Positions 1 to 13,776 of a stretch of DNA of 64,000 nucleotides are shown piece after piece. The stretch's first letter is position 1. Every line of letters starts with the position of its first letter. The DNA comes from Nymphaea colorata (Eukaryota > Streptophyta > Magnoliopsida > Nymphaeales > Nymphaeaceae). Both the position numbers and the translations under genes were made by a program. The notes under the pieces were generated by a model. That model saw only the letters and a list, made by a program, of their open reading frames with translations, was not told the DNA's origin and ran no database searches. The stretch covers positions 28,305,934-28,369,933 of the forward strand of contig NC_045138.2 of assembly GCF_008831285.2 (NCBI RefSeq), in the 5' to 3' direction.

Positions 1-504
1 CCCTGAACATTGCTATGTGATGCTTGCGGCTGTTGTGTTCTGTGTCAACTGTAGACATGTATGTCATTTTTGGCATGTGTTCTTGAAAACATGAATAAAA
101 GATGTTTCTATGGTTAAGTTATTAGTAACTTATGAACAAAGGTCTGCATATTGATATCTTGTTGCAGCTGCTACTGCCATCCTCTAGAACTACCCTGTGC
201 TAGTACTTTCAACATCATGATTGTATATATATTGCAGGGCCCAGGCTGTGCATCCAATTGTCGCATGGTTCCTCCATAGCCTCTAGTTTGGTTTGACTTG
301 TTGCTTAAGTCTTTAACCTTTTGTCAAAACGTTATTATCTGCCTACAAGTAATTGGAGATAATTGTCTACTAAAACTTAAGTCAAGGCCGGTGAGATGCT
401 CAGTTCAGCTCCCTGTCAGTTCTGAAAAATTCTGACTTAGATTGCTTTACGGCATGCTGCTCCCAATGTGGAATGCCTGTTTGTGTGTGTGGGTGTGTTC
501 TCAG

Positions 505-610
505 ATTGAATTATGTGCATCTTATTGACATATAATTTGACATTTATTTTGTCATTAATTGAATTTTGTGCATCTTATTGACATATAATTTGACATTTAT
601 TTTGTCATTT
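505..610. repeat. Tandem duplication, 53-bp unit, two copies
   Basis: Unit 505-557 is repeated at 558-610. Both copies carry GTGCATCTTATTGACATATA followed by ATTTGACATTTATTTTGTCA. They differ at a single base near the start (TTATG versus TTTTG), so the event is recent. Confidence 0.9.
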
Positions 611-776
611 CTTTACAGGCTATGACAATTGCCAATATGCAACCCAAGGGTATGTACCTCATGTTGCATTGCTTTGATTTTTTTTCTCATTTCTGGAATT
701 TGTGCATTTTAAGTATGTAACTCCATCTTGCTTCTTTTTGTCATTCAGAGGTTTTAAAAAAGAGTTTTTTTCTAAA

Positions 777-994
777 ACCACCTAGGGGGAGCGGTTGAGA
801 TTTGCCAGATCAGACATTTGAGTCAGTTTTGGACTGGGTTGTCTTAGTTGATGTCTGATTCAAGTTCAAAAATCGGACATATATTACCACCTAGGGGGAG
901 CGGTTGAGATTTGCCAGATCAGACATTTGAGTCAGTTTTGGACTGGCTTGTCTTAGTTGATGTCTGATTCAAGTTCAAAAATCGGACATATATT
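777..994. repeat. Tandem duplication, 109-bp unit, two copies
   Basis: Unit 777-885 (starting ACCACCTAGGGGGAGCGG) is repeated directly at 886-994. I see one difference in 109 bases (GGACTGGGTTG versus GGACTGGCTTG). This is a very young head-to-tail duplication in non-coding DNA. Confidence 0.93.
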
Positions 995-3313
995 ATGCAC
1001 AACTGTTGTGCCTTAAGAAAGGGTAGATGTTTACACCTATGTGAGAGAAGATGAGATCGAAACCTTTAAGGTTCTGTAACTTTTGTCCTAGTTCTTACCG
1101 GCTGGGAGGCAAGTTGTTATGATCTGTTGGACCACTTTGAGTTAGTTTTGGAACAAATTGGCACGCCATTGCTTGGATGTTCAAATGAACATTTGATTCA
1201 TATGAAAACTCATGGTGTTACAATCTTGTGGAAATCATCCATGCCATTAATGCATTGTTTATAATCTTTCTTTGCATGCACTTCACTTTCATGCTAATTC
1301 CATGCATCTGATGGGTCCTGAGCCAGCCAAGCGTGCCAAGTTTTAGCTATCTACTTGAAAAGTTTAGCTATTGTCTCTTCCTTTGCCTGTTTCACTTTTG
1401 TATCTTCCTTTGCCTGTACCATTGATCAGCAGGCACATTATGTACAGGACTATTCTAGCGAATGCCAACTCAACAGGTTCTGCATCTTCAGCATCTGCGG
1501 AGCACAGTTTTGGGACTCGCATTGCTACCATCCTAATTTCGGTGTTGGTTGAGGTTCTGTTTTCTTTCAGTCTCTCAAGATTGTGAAAAAGGGTGGTGCT
1601 GCTATGTATTTTTTATATATGTAAATCTATTCTTTCATTGTAAAACTCTTACTTTATCCATTTCAATGTGTCTCTTATATCCTTGCATGTCTCTTATTCA
1701 GTTCAAAACGACTTTTCCTGACCGGCTTTCGTTAAAGAACATGAGAACAAAACTAAATGTGGCCAACTTGTGCCTTTTGCCTTATATAATCGGCAGTCCT
1801 CACACATTCTCAGGAATTAGGTTCAGACCTTGAGATTTTTTCCTCGGCAAACTCTGGCCTCTCCAGCTATCCTTCTTGGACCTACGAAGTATTATAAGGT
1901 AACTGTCCCTGAGCGTGAAGCCCTCCATGGATTGGTTCTTCTTTCCAGCTATTCTGGGACCCCGTTTACTTTGCCAGAATCAAAGTTGGATGCTCATCTG
2001 GCGCTCATGGCTTCTCATTCTGTGGTGGGTGACTTATGGGACACCTGCCATGGATCCTTTCATCTGTCGACCTGGCCCCCCAAATTTTATGTGATCCGCA
2101 TCTGTGTCTGGAAATTAAGTTCTGTTATCCGCAGCGGACTTCACTTCTTAATGAGCTTGTGACTGGTGGCTTTGCCCGGTACTTCTGTATTTGATTTTTC
2201 TTGTTCCACCTCTTGCAGGCCTAGATCTTTCGATATGTTATCTCCCTCTCTCTCTCCCCGTATGTGTTTGTGTGTGTGTGTTGGCAAGTTGATGTGGATA
2301 GAGTGCATTCTTGTTCCATTTGTTTCGCTAGGTTGAAATGGAACCCATTTATGCAAAGTTAGAGAAGTCAGCAGCTTCTCACCTAAGTCAAGGGCGTCTG
2401 CCCTTTTGCAGAAAGCATGTGGACTTAGATTTGAAACAACAAACCAATAGAGTGAAAATTGCCTCGGCTACAAGAAAAGGAAACCTCATGGATCTAAATT
2501 TCTAAGCTTTCTAGACAAAATCCATTGAATGGAGGAAAATCATCTTTAGATGTTGCCCTAGGAAACATTCTTGAATCAAAGTGTCTTTTTCTTTTGCTCA
2601 ACAACAAAAATCCTAAATAACCCATGGCCATTGATATTTGAAGATTTTGGCAGAACCAATTTTTAAAGCATGTTCGGATCAATCAGTTAGATTATACCTG
2701 CGGAATCAAATTTGAGAAGAAATTACAATTAGAGAAATTTATGATACACAATCAACTTGTTGAAGAAAGAACGGGGTCTGCAGGTATGGAGTTCACGATT
2801 TCCGGCTGTATTATATTCATGTTATTGGATTCGTAGTTTATTTGGCTGATCCATATCCACATAACTTACAATTGTATCTGTGCTTTATACTGCAGGTATC
2901 TAAACGAGGCCGTGGTCGAGAACATATCGGTTCTAGTTCAAAATACTCAAAAATATGATGGAAAGATTTGGATCGGAATCCAAATAGAACCTGCAACATA
3001 TGGTTTCCTGGAATAAACATTATTAGAAAAGAAGAAGAAGAAAGTGGTCGTCGCGAACGATTTGGATCTTAATGGAAGAGAATCTGCAACGTCACGTATC
3101 GGGTCATTAACGCGTATCGGTGAGTCGAAGCGGATCCTTACCAGAACCAATGCCCTATAATCCGGGTCCGCTCCTTTTGGAACCCTGGTCCGAATACCGA
3201 GCTTGCCGTGCTCTCGACTCTCGATTCTTCGTCGTTGTCTTCGTGGCCGAAGAAGGGGAAGAAGGTCGTCGTCGTTTTCCTCCTCCTCCTCACAGATCAC
3301 CGCCACGGCAACA

Positions 3314-6300
3314 ATGTCTTCTCCCGGAGAGTGAGTTAAATTTTACCTCTATTTCTCTCTCTCTTTCTCTCCACCATCTGATCTAGCACAAATATTGGTG
3401 GTTACGATTTCTTTTCTCGTTTGCTCTCGACGTATGTCAATGCCGCTACCGCATCACCATCTAATCTAAAATAATCTTAGCGAGATTACTTTCTTTTCCC
3501 TTCTAACATATCTGTTTACTGCAATAACCCGCACCGAACGCCATGTACCCTATCGAGATTAATTATTGTCTAGTGAACATGGCTGCCTCTTGTTTTGGTA
3601 TTTATTTGTTTGTTTTTGATGGGAGGATTTTCATGTACGTTATGAATTAGGTCTTTAGGCTCTGATAGGAGATTGCAGCGGACGGTTGATTCGGAAATGG
3701 TGCTGCAAGATATGCAATTTTAGAAAGAAGAGGTGCTTAAGATACAATCTGGTATTTAGGGAGGTTGGATTAGATGGGAAACCTCAATTTTTTTGGTAGT
3801 AGAAGCTCTATTTGCAACGACTAAGGTTACGTCTCCGATGCGTTGATGGAGATAAGCTCTTGGATTAAGTGGTCATCTCATTAGCTACAGGCAGAGGACT
3901 GTAGACTTCTTTCTTCCGTCCTTTTGATTGTCTTTGGGACACGGAGTGGGTTTATGAAGTAGGCTATGTCAGAAAGGCCAATGTTCGTGAACTTAGTAAA
4001 TGAAGAATGAGCACATGAATGAATCATGAAACTGAAATGTAGGATGATTTGTAGAGTAAGCATAGAGAAGCTCTAACTGATGTGGAGATTATCAATAAAG
4101 CGAAAGATTAAATCTTACGTTCTCTAATTAAGCTGAAATTTGAACAGAAGAACTCAATTCACATAACTATAATCAATCATATTGGAGACTATGCTCATTT
4201 CTCTTAATAGGGCTATTTTATTAAAGACGGCATAGTGTTTTAAGATTAACTTTCGGAAGGCTCAGTTTTGGGGTAACTCCTTCCTCTAACAATCAGGAGA
4301 AAAATAGATTAACTGATTTACCGGATTTCTAGATCATTTGCACAAACGGGCAACTTGGTATTATATTGACTAAACCACTCCAGTAACATGAACAACAGGA
4401 AGGGATAGAGGCAGGACAATCACTGTTCTCTGCTGCCCCTTGAGTATATTGCATAGTCCTGAATGCTTGATTTTCTCTTGGGTAGCAAAAGTATTATAAT
4501 GACAAAACCACCAGGTTTTGGGGACAAGGAATGTTTGCCAATTTTTGAACTCAAGATTGGGTTAAATGTTCTTTTCCTCCATTGCATTTGAGATGTTATG
4601 ATTGGATCTACATGTCACGGTATAAGAACGGTGGAACCAGGTGAAATTGTAATTGATGCACAACCTATATGATAACCAATGCTGTGCACGACCAACATGG
4701 TAATCATGTAACTTAATGTATGTTCCTCTTTGGATGATTGTTTATGCAGCAATGGGTATTGTTAAATCTGTTGGATTTTCCTCTAGATGTCTTTCTTTTC
4801 CCTTCAATGTTTGGCCATAGATGATGAAGATGCATCATTTATGAGTGTTTGTTTTGCATGAGACGTTTCATCCCTTACTTTTATGACAAGCATTCACAAA
4901 CTAGCAGTATGTGAAGGTTAGTGATTTGAATTAATTTTATTATTCTTCAATGGATGACTTGCCAGAAAAGCTATAAAAGTTATAAATGGTGCAAAATGAT
5001 CTTTTCATGCTACGATCTAGGAAAAAAAGTAACAGGTGTTCTCGGAGTTGTGTCAAATTGTTGTGTGTTGCATTTTATTTATATAGAGATATGTCTATCT
5101 ATTCATATTACTTTTTCAAACAAAGGTTAACATTTATTTTATGGCAGACAGGTAGAGTCTTTATTAGGATAGCCACTAAGTTTGGCCAACATTAATACAC
5201 AATCTTTTTTGTTCATGTTATGATCCAGGTACTATGCATCACTTCCTCCAGTGAGCAAAGCTTATGGAACCATATGTGTGTTGACAACAGCTCTATTTCA
5301 CCTTGGCTTGGTTAATCCTTACTATATTGCTCTAATATACAGTGAAGTGCTTCAACGCTTTCAGGTATGTGTCTAAATGTTTGGGGTTTTGGCTTACGGC
5401 ACCTTTTGGCCTCCGACCTATTAAAATATATGATTTAGATCATTGTCACAGAAAACATGTCTTATTGGAAGAAAAAAAAACGCATATAATACGCCAAAAC
5501 ACAGTCAGCCGTATAAAATGTGAAAAAAAAATGCGTCTTTTTTAAAAAAGCGCCAGAAAATAAAGAACATGAAAAAAGTGCGTATTACACTCATTTTTCA
5601 TGTTTTTTCATATTTTTTATGATTTTTTATTTTTTTATAATTTTCAGGATTTATTAAATTTTTTAAAAATTTGCCGAGATTTTCTCAAGATATTCTTGAA
5701 ATATACAACTTTGCCATATTATACCCGAGAAATTCTTCTCCATGTAATACATGTACACGTTTCTTGTGACAATGATTTAGATCAATTTGGGGCACGTTTA
5801 GAGTGTGAAAATAAGAGGTTAAATTAAAAGGAAAAAGCGAAGACATTTTTTGTTTAATGGTTTCATACAAGAAATATTCCTTATATGGAGTTTTCTGTTC
5901 TATTTTTTGAATGTCTCAACCTGCAAAACCTTTTTGCCACTTTAATGAGTTATTTTAAATGTTCTGCAGATATGGAGGCTCATTACAAATTTTTTCTTCC
6001 TTGGGAAGTTCTCTATTAATTTTGGAATTCGTCTCTTGATGATGTAAGTTGTTTATTGATAATCTAGTATTTGTTGAGGGTATAAGAAAAAGGTTCTTGC
6101 TGCTTTAACTTTGCAGTTTTAATTGTCAACCATCCGCAAGAAAGCTCTGAAAGAAGTTATTTTTTGCATGATTCAGAGCTAGATATGGAGTCCAACTGGA
6201 ACAAGGGCCATTTGCTAGGCGAACTGCAGATTTTTTATGGATGATGATCTTTGGGGCCAGTTGCTTGCTGGTTTGTGCTTTCCTTTTCTTCTCCAGTATT

Positions 6301-8583
6301 TTTCAGTTTTAAAATCGATGTTCAAGATGTTCTTTTGAAATATGTCCTCTCCACCGTGGAAGCTTAATCCTGTTACTGTACTAACTCTCTAATGTTGATG
6401 TTTCAGGCATTTTCCATTGTTCCACAGATGAGGTCATATTTCCTAGGAGTATCACTGGTTTTCATGCTTTTGTATGTATGGAGTAGAGAATATCCAAATG
6501 CTCAAATTAATATATATGGCCTTGTTACACTAAAGGTACTTGAATAGCTAGTTCTTTAGATTTTAGACTGTTACAATACATGATTTGGCCATGATGTGCA
6601 CCTGTTAGCTAATTTTGAGAACCTATCAACTTCCATTTGCTTGTGAATTTTTTTTCCAGGAAAATGTTTCTGTTACAAAATGTGATCATGAATGCAGGCT
6701 TTTTATCTGCCCTGGACAATGCTGGCATTGGATGTCATCTTTGGATCTCCTTTGCTTCCAGATCTGTTGGGGATTGTTGCAGGTCATCTTTATTACTTCT
6801 TAACTGTGCTCCATCCATTGGCTGGAGGGAGGAACATAATGAAGACTCCAGTTTGGGTGTATCCTTGCTCCATGCTGTTAGAATATCACATGACATCTGA
6901 AGTTATAATTGTGTCTATTGTCCACAACAATTTTGCTTTAAAGCCAGAAGTAATTTACTAGATACAGGAATGTATTCTGAAGCCTGAACATGGAACCACC
7001 CAAACATCTACCTGGTGAGAAAAAGGTCTACTAATTCTAGGTCAACACTTTTTGTCATAAGAAAACAGATGCAAACCAATGAGTGGACACAAGTAAACCA
7101 CCAGCATTGTAGACATTTACAGAACCTATATGAACTTCCCAGCACCAGAATCAGGTTTCATGTCGAGGTGCCTTTTGGGTTTAGGGTTTAGGGTTGTAAT
7201 AGATTTTTTTTTAAAAAAAAAAAAAAAAAAAACTTGTAATAGGTTTTTTTTTTTTAAACTTGTAACTTAGGTTTACAGTGAGGTAAATGACATGACTAAA
7301 ACTGCCTAAACTTGCATGTCAGGTCTTGCAAGAAACCGTCTACAAAGTTTTCAACCATCAGCACCAAGCTTATGATCCACTCAAATTTAAAACGTAAACA
7401 GCAATAGGGATATATTTTTAAGAGGTATAGTACAAAATACAAATACATAAAAGACATAAAACGGGGATATGCTTTGATGCAGAATTATGACAAAACCTAT
7501 GCTGAGTTCACATAGAGATAATTGTACACGTTTAGGTGAGGGTGCACATAGAGCATGTTACACCTTATTGTTGCTGTCACAGTTCTTAGTTCTTTCACAC
7601 CTACCTGTGTATTGAAGGCAACTTCTTTGGTGTTCCCTTCCATCGGTTAGCCACTTTTCATAATCAAAAACAAGAAAGGGCAGTGTATCAGGGATGCAGA
7701 AAGCAGTATGTATGTTACATGCTAGGAGCACATGTGGATCATCTTCGTCCTTACTGGAGAATATCTTGAAATCTTTTGTTCATTGCAATCAAGCTTCCCA
7801 CACCTGCATTTGTGTGGAGTAACTACTAGTCTTATCCTAGGGGCAATTCAAAATATGTGGAATGCATGCTTAATTAGTGTTTCTGATGCTCTAGTGCATG
7901 TCATGGGATTCATGGATTATATGCTGCTCGAAGGCTAATAAAAGGTGTGTAGGATAATGTCTGTAGGATAATGTGTGGAACACCTTAGACAATGCTACTT
8001 GTTGAGCCTCACTTTAGACGTTGGAATTCTCTTTGAGCCTTAATGGAAGATCACCTTCATTCAGGCAAACCTGTTTGGGTTTGAACAAAGTTCAGCCTTG
8101 TATTGGCCTAATTGGTTTGCCAGAGTCAGGTATTCATGGCATAGGTCACTTCGTGCACATCAACATGGTTCCAGTTCAGGCAAGCCATGGAATTTCTCTC
8201 TCCCACACCTGCACTGATATGTCATGGGTTTTCATTTTGCAATGTTTGCTTCTACATGTTTCTGTTTCCCCCATTTGCTGGATGAAAGTGGAGAGATTGC
8301 GAACAGTGATTTGTTTGCCTTTTCTTTGTTTGCTTCCACTGGACAAAATGATTCTCTATAGAATGAGGACCACGTTTTCACTTTCTTGGTTATTTTTTCT
8401 ATCCCTTTGCAAGCAACTTTGGAAATTTAGTTCTATGTTACTGTTTTCTCTTGATGAAACCTTTCTAGACATAAGCTAGTCGCTCGGTGGGGCATTGGGG
8501 TCCAGGCAGCTTCCCCAGTTCAACCCAGTCAGTCTTCTGGCACTACAGCATTCAGAGGAAGAAGCTATAGGCTTGGCGGATAA
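3314..8583 (+). CDS. DER1: Derlin-1-like ER-associated degradation membrane protein
   Basis: This is a complete Derlin, a rhomboid-like pseudoprotease of the ER membrane. Derlins help retrotranslocate misfolded proteins to the cytosolic Cdc48/p97 and proteasome machinery. Exons: 3314-3330, 5229-5364, 5970-6043, 6177-6270, 6407-6535, 6698-6858 and 8469-8583. All introns are GT-AG and the joined length is 726 nt, giving 241 aa, normal for plant Derlin-1. The start MSSPGEYY matches the family N terminus. Visible hallmarks are YYASLPPVSKAYGT, the loop WR motif in FQIWRLIT at residues 52-54, NFFFLGKFSINFGIRLLM, FLWMMIFGA, YVWSREYPNAQI, and the GxxxG-containing helix GIVAGHLYYFL near residues 174-184. 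The tail ends FRGRSYRLGG. Six hydrophobic segments fit the Derlin topology. The catalytic Ser/His of active rhomboids is absent, as expected. Intron 6 is 1.6 kb. The family call is firm; whether it is the DER1 or DER2 subtype is less sure. Confidence 0.95.
5433..5784. repeat. Foldback (MITE-like) element in Derlin intron 2
   Basis: The arm at about 5433-5460 (GATTTAGATCATTGTCACAG, then AAAACATGT) is nearly the reverse complement of the arm at about 5751-5784 (ACATGTACACGTTTCTTGTG, then ACAATGATTTAGATCAAT). The interior is very AT-rich with A and T runs. Weak pairing seems to extend outward through TACGGCACC and GGGGCACG. It looks like an old miniature inverted-repeat element. I could not define a target duplication, so the exact ends are uncertain. 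Confidence 0.55.
7177..7195 (+). repeat. Short telomere-like repeat (GGGTTTA)n
   Basis: GGGTTTAGGGTTTAGGGTT matches the plant telomere unit TTTAGGG for about 2.7 units. It sits in Derlin intron 6, just before T9/A20 homopolymer runs at 7204-7232. It is probably a repair scar or telo-box-like motif. Confidence 0.8.
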
Positions 8584-9804
8584 CCAAAAAGAGCTTCCAA
8601 TAATTCATTCACTTCATTGTAGAAGGTAGCTATTTGGAAACAACTGATTATTTTACTGGCAGCCAGCGGATTCATGGGGGAGGAGGATCATTGCCAGTTC
8701 AGAGCAAAGACACTTACCGTGTATAACATGAATTTTCTTGCACGTGACATTTTTTTGCCTTCATGAAATATTGTGTTTCTCATTGTTAGAAAATGCTGTC
8801 ATGCTGAAGAAAGCTTTGATGTATCAATATAGAACGCTCTTAACAATTGCATCAGGAAAATGGTTTAGGAGTTGCAGTTTTCTATTTGGCATATTTTTCA
8901 CATTATACTGATACGCTCTTGGCATTATGTCATCTAGCATCTTAAATCTTGCCATTTGTTGTGCGATGAGCAGACCATCATTGTCGCGCCATTTTGACTC
9001 ATGCCCAACATCGTTGTGTTAGTCCAGGATGTCGATGCCAGCATTATCGTCTTCTATAACCAACTCTAAATAAACCTTGAAACCATTTTTTTTTTCGATA
9101 TGGTTGAAATCAATGTTCCCGGCACATATTCAACTTTTGACTTTACGACGTTGAGGTACTCTTTAACTACAACGGAGCGAATGACATTCCAAACAAAATC
9201 ACCCTGAAGTCATCTGAATCGGTTGAATCAACCATGGAATATTATGCTGCTTAACAGTGAAGTCTTTTACAGTCACTTGCACACCTTGACAAGGATAACA
9301 AAGAGCGTTCTGATGCCTTTTTAATCAAGTGCCTGTTCGATCATTATAATAGTTTCTCAATATCTGGTTGCTTGAAGTTATGTTCGGTTATCATGAAGCC
9401 ACCAAACTTAAGTAATTCTAGATTACAAAATGATCTCCGCAGGTGAGGGGTTGGATGTCGACAATTTTTTATCCAAGAACCATCTGCGCAATGTAACAAT
9501 TCCAGTAGGTTTGAACGTTGTAACGGAATTGTCCTGTAAAAGCCGACTTCATTTCAACACTTAAAGAGCGCGATGAGTTAGACAAGTATCACAAACTTGC
9601 TGCCCCACAAACCTGCCTAAGACATACCTTCAACTCTTTCAAGTTGGATGTCCAATCTTATTAGACGTACTTTGACGAGTTAGCAAAACTTGATCCCTAA
9701 AACACTCTCCCCCTCACCTCCCTGAAACATGTGCACAAGCTTATCCAATACAGATTGAAGTTTGTTGCTTCCAAGATTCGTCATATATATATATAGCGAG
9801 AGAG

Positions 9805-9836
<32 letters not shown>

Positions 9837-10439
9837 TTGTGCATAAAGACTAACCAACCTTGAGTCGGACAATTATGAGGCTCTGTTGACTCTCGAAATA
9901 AACAAGATATGGTGATTAAATTCCAAATTAAGTAAAATATGTACAAAGCCCTTTTTTTATTCGTTAAGAGAAAAAAAAATCAAAGAAGACGACTTAACCT
10001 GTAATACCGCAATAATCTTAACCCGCTAAGCACAACAAGGAACATGAAAGATTTCATTAGCACAGGCAACTACTTAGCCTGACCCCAGTAATTTAGCTTT
10101 CCAAGGAATTGACACAACAGAAAAAGGAAAAAACAAACATCGGCCAAACCAGCCTGCGCGAACCATGAATAATGAAAAGCTTCTAAAACATTTTCCGCAA
10201 AACAATATCGAGTTTCACAAACAAGATAACCTGCAGAGAGCATGTAGCAGGACCCAGATCATACCACCCTTCACACTATGAAATATAAGTAAAGAAAAAT
10301 AATCATGTCCCCCCACAACTCTATAAGCCCACGATAATTATTCATTGGAAACTAACTCCACTGTTGGGAAGATGCAAACTTGTTGTACAAGAAAAGATCA
10401 CCACCCCGAGAGAAGAAAGTTCACACCCAATAAAAATTG
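8584..10439. other. Convergent intergenic region between Derlin and profilin 1
   Basis: This stretch should hold the 3' UTRs of both convergent genes. Its middle (about 8950-9660) has a base composition unlike the flanks and short open runs that read like degraded coding sequence. One example is LKERDELDKYHKLAA, on + around 9560-9605. I cannot place it in a family and stops interrupt it on all sides. A compound microsatellite follows at 9783-9836, (TA)n then (GA)n. Confidence 0.45.
9783..9836. repeat. Compound microsatellite (TA)n(GA)n
   Basis: An uninterrupted TA run at about 9783-9795 passes into GAGAGA, which is interrupted once by GATAGT. It lies between the 3' ends of the Derlin and profilin 1 genes. 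Confidence 0.95.
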
Positions 10440-13400
10440 CTACAGACCCTGATCGATGAGGTAGTCACCAAGCCTCTCAACGATCATGTTGCACTGTCCA
10501 GGGGTCATCGGTTCATCGTAGATCCCAATTATCAAAGCCTGGTTCGTTTTCTTCACAGTAACTCCACCAGAACCCTGTAATCAGGAAAATAGCGAGAAAT
10601 AAATTAGGAAGAGAAAACAAAACCATGAACTAAGTACACAAAGAAACACATACGAAGACAGTAAGCATTTGCCAATTGTAATACTTTGGTTCAAAGGAAA
10701 AGATAGCAAGTACATAAAGTTACAAACTGAAGTATCACTAAAACAAGCAAAAAGGTCAGAAGACTCGAAACCCTTCAATTGCCTAAGCAACCTTTTAAGT
10801 TGAGAAGAGCTTCCCAATCTCCCACGTCCTGCTTCCAATCTCCAATTGTTTCATAAGGAAATGTAACAGTAACTCAAATTCTCAAATTTCCTGTACTGTG
10901 TGGTTAACAGTTTCATGTTTACCAAACCATGCAAACATGCGGCCAGCAAGAAGGGGGGATGTTCTGCAAACAAAAAATTATCTTTTTTATTTGCTTATCA
11001 GATATTGGAAGCAGAAACCCTTCTCTTCAGTTTTATTCTACATTGGCTGCTATATCGCATACAGGAAGCCAGATCTCCACCACCATTTATGGTGGATTGC
11101 AACGGAAACCATTAACCTGAGTGGCTAATGTGTTACCATGCTTTGGCATTTTTGAGACATTTATACACCAGCATGCAGAAAGTTGGTTGAAACTACCCAG
11201 CTGTCCTGATATGAAAAAGATGCCTTCCACAGGTGCCAATGAACTGTGATTCATACAGCTCAGAGTCCACTACACAGCTAAGTTTCCTACAAGGCTGCCT
11301 CACAATACAGATAGAAGGCCAAGACCCTATACTAGTTCTCGGAAGGCCCACGAGATGGAACATAAACTTGGACCTCTAAGCTTGGACGGGGAAAGAAGGA
11401 CCTGAAATTGCCCAAATGGTTAAAGACAATTTAAGCGAAGAATCTTGATATGGTTAAAGCATAAAATAAATCAAGACTTAACCACAGACACTAGGTTACT
11501 GATGTCGGGACACTGAAGACTGATACCCAATTTCTTAATAATAGGATATACAAGGCCATGGATCACACGAATACAGGAAAAATATAGAAAATTATGTGCG
11601 AAAATAGGTCTTTGTATATGATGTCTGAGGGGAAAAAAAAAGTGTTCACCTTCAAAATAAGATTGGACCAATGATCAATATCTGTATGGTCCTGCCTTTA
11701 GGGTCGATAAAAGCAGTGCAACTTACTTTACCAAGTTCTGACAAACAATGCTCAATTGTGACACAACTAAAATATACATACATAAATCTTCTTAAAGATC
11801 TGTGTGACAAAAATCGGGGAAGCTGAGTTGCTGAAAGATTCTGTATTAACAGTGATGGTGAAACTCAAAATGTCAATGTAATTCCCACTTGTATAACATA
11901 CACATGGTGCAGAAAAATATTGTAAACATCAGATAGGAATTGAATTCATCCAAGCTGCAGACAGGAGAAAGATCCACTGATTCAGCTGAATCAGCAAAAC
12001 TCTTTACAAAATTTAGTTTCTGAAAAAAATAAAGGGAAATTATATAAAAAATAATTAAAAATAAGAAAATCCTTAAAATATTAAAAAATAAAATTTAAAC
12101 ATTGTTACATGGCACTCTTGAGTCGACCACCTATTCAATTCAAATAGAGAGATTTAAGCCAATCCGTATAACATTGGTGCAACATGAAGAGAAATTATCT
12201 AAATCTTCATTTGAAGGAGGAGGATCCAAACAACTCGTACATTTTTAAATATATTAATTTGTTTCTTCAGTTCATCCATATAATAAGCAAGACTTGATGC
12301 CTGCGTGAATAAGAATGGACACTTGATCAATGTAAGCAGTTTTACCATTTCAAGAAACAGGAATTCTAGATTTCTACTTATATGTAAAAAATCACACTAT
12401 TGATTCATTATTCATGCAAAGTATTGGGTAAGTCATGTTCATATTCACAGACACGTTGTCAGGAAAAATGATCATTCATTCACTGATCAGAAAAGGCTTC
12501 CTAATGTCGTTTAATTGATATTTTTAATGGTCGTGGCCATCAATGATGATTCAAGTGTTCTCTCTTATGTGGTTGCTCTTATATATAGTGCCTCTAGGTA
12601 AAAAATATGAGGCTAAGATACTCTTATTGGTATGACTCGAACAACAAGATTCAACGTCAGGTCTCATGGGCTGCCGTAAGCTGCTCAGATCAGCAGAATT
12701 CATTGGAAGAGGGAAAAGAACAGGCCGCTGCCACAAACAACAGAGCTGCAAAGATCCCACTCCGAAGCAATTAATTGCCACAAATGAAGAATCAGAAATA
12801 TAACGTGATTTTTATAAATAGAAATCTAAGATTGTAAAGAAGAATTATGTGAACCCAGCAACAAAGAAAAAAAAAAGCTTTTCACAACCAACAAACCGCT
12901 AAAGAAACTCGGAACACATAGAACCATCCATCATCGACTTCAAAAGTAACCTAATCAAGCAATATTCCATAAAGCGTACTGAAGATATAAATTTGAATCC
13001 GAGATTGATCACCTTCTTCCCTCTGATGACGGCTCCAGGCTCGCCTTGGATCACCATGTATTTGGTAGATCCAAGGTACAGTCCAGTTGGTGCAAGAGTC
13101 CCAGGCTCTGCGAAATCATTCATAATACCAGCAATCTCTTCCGGCTTAAACTATCCAGAGACACCAAAACGACCAACATCGTCAGATATGCGGACTTTAC
13201 TCACATAAGAGAAAAACCAACCAATCAGAATCAAATAACAGCAAAATCAGAAATCAGTAAGAAGGGAAAATGTTGATGAAAAACTCTTCAAAGAAATGCA
13301 GATATTTATTTAGCAATATGTACAAAATCTCACATACCGAAACTCATAAAAAAATGAAAGCAACTCTTATCAATATCAACAAATGGGAGATCGATCAATC

Positions 13401-13776
13401 TGAAAGGAACCTATGGAAGAGAAGATCGTCCATTTACACCCCAATATATAGAAATCCAAAGTCTACCAAGTTCAGACACCCAGATCGTCAAGAGAAAAAA
13501 CAAGTTCCGCCAAAATCGAACATCAGAGAACAATCAATCTGATAGGAAAATGACCGACGAAGAGACAAGGTCCGATTCACTACCACCGATCAGTATCTGG
13601 CCCCTCTTCCCAAAAAAAGAAAAAAAATCCTCCTAAACACTAGCTGATAAGTAAATCGATTACCACTACCCACAAACTACAACATAGAAAAAATCTACGA
13701 ACGAGAAGCCAGTGGCGGAAACCGCGATTCTCTAGATAGTTTCTGAAAAACAAAAATGTTCAGCAATGAACCGAGC

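Larger units (their letters stand above)
1..3313. other. Left flank, no assignable gene
   Basis: I could not assign a gene in this stretch. Short pieces look exon-like: around 616-648 a pyrimidine tract and CAG precede AMTIANMQPK, and around 1309-1346 a frame ends MGPEPAKRAKF then stop. They do not join into a recognisable protein. They could be the 3' end of a + strand gene that starts outside the window. Two recent tandem duplications are annotated separately. The last 250 bases before 3314 should be the 5' leader and promoter of the Derlin gene; they are GC-richer and contain GAAGAAGG/CGTCGTCG-type purine-pyrimidine runs. An open frame at 1830-2162 has no recognisable similarity. Confidence 0.4.

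Noticed and set aside
1830-2162. 110-codon + strand frame in the left flank
   Set aside because: No recognisable similarity and no convincing flanking splice or start context.
2947-3306. 119-codon minus strand frame
   Set aside because: It is antisense to the Derlin leader; acidic and basic runs come from purine-rich repeats.
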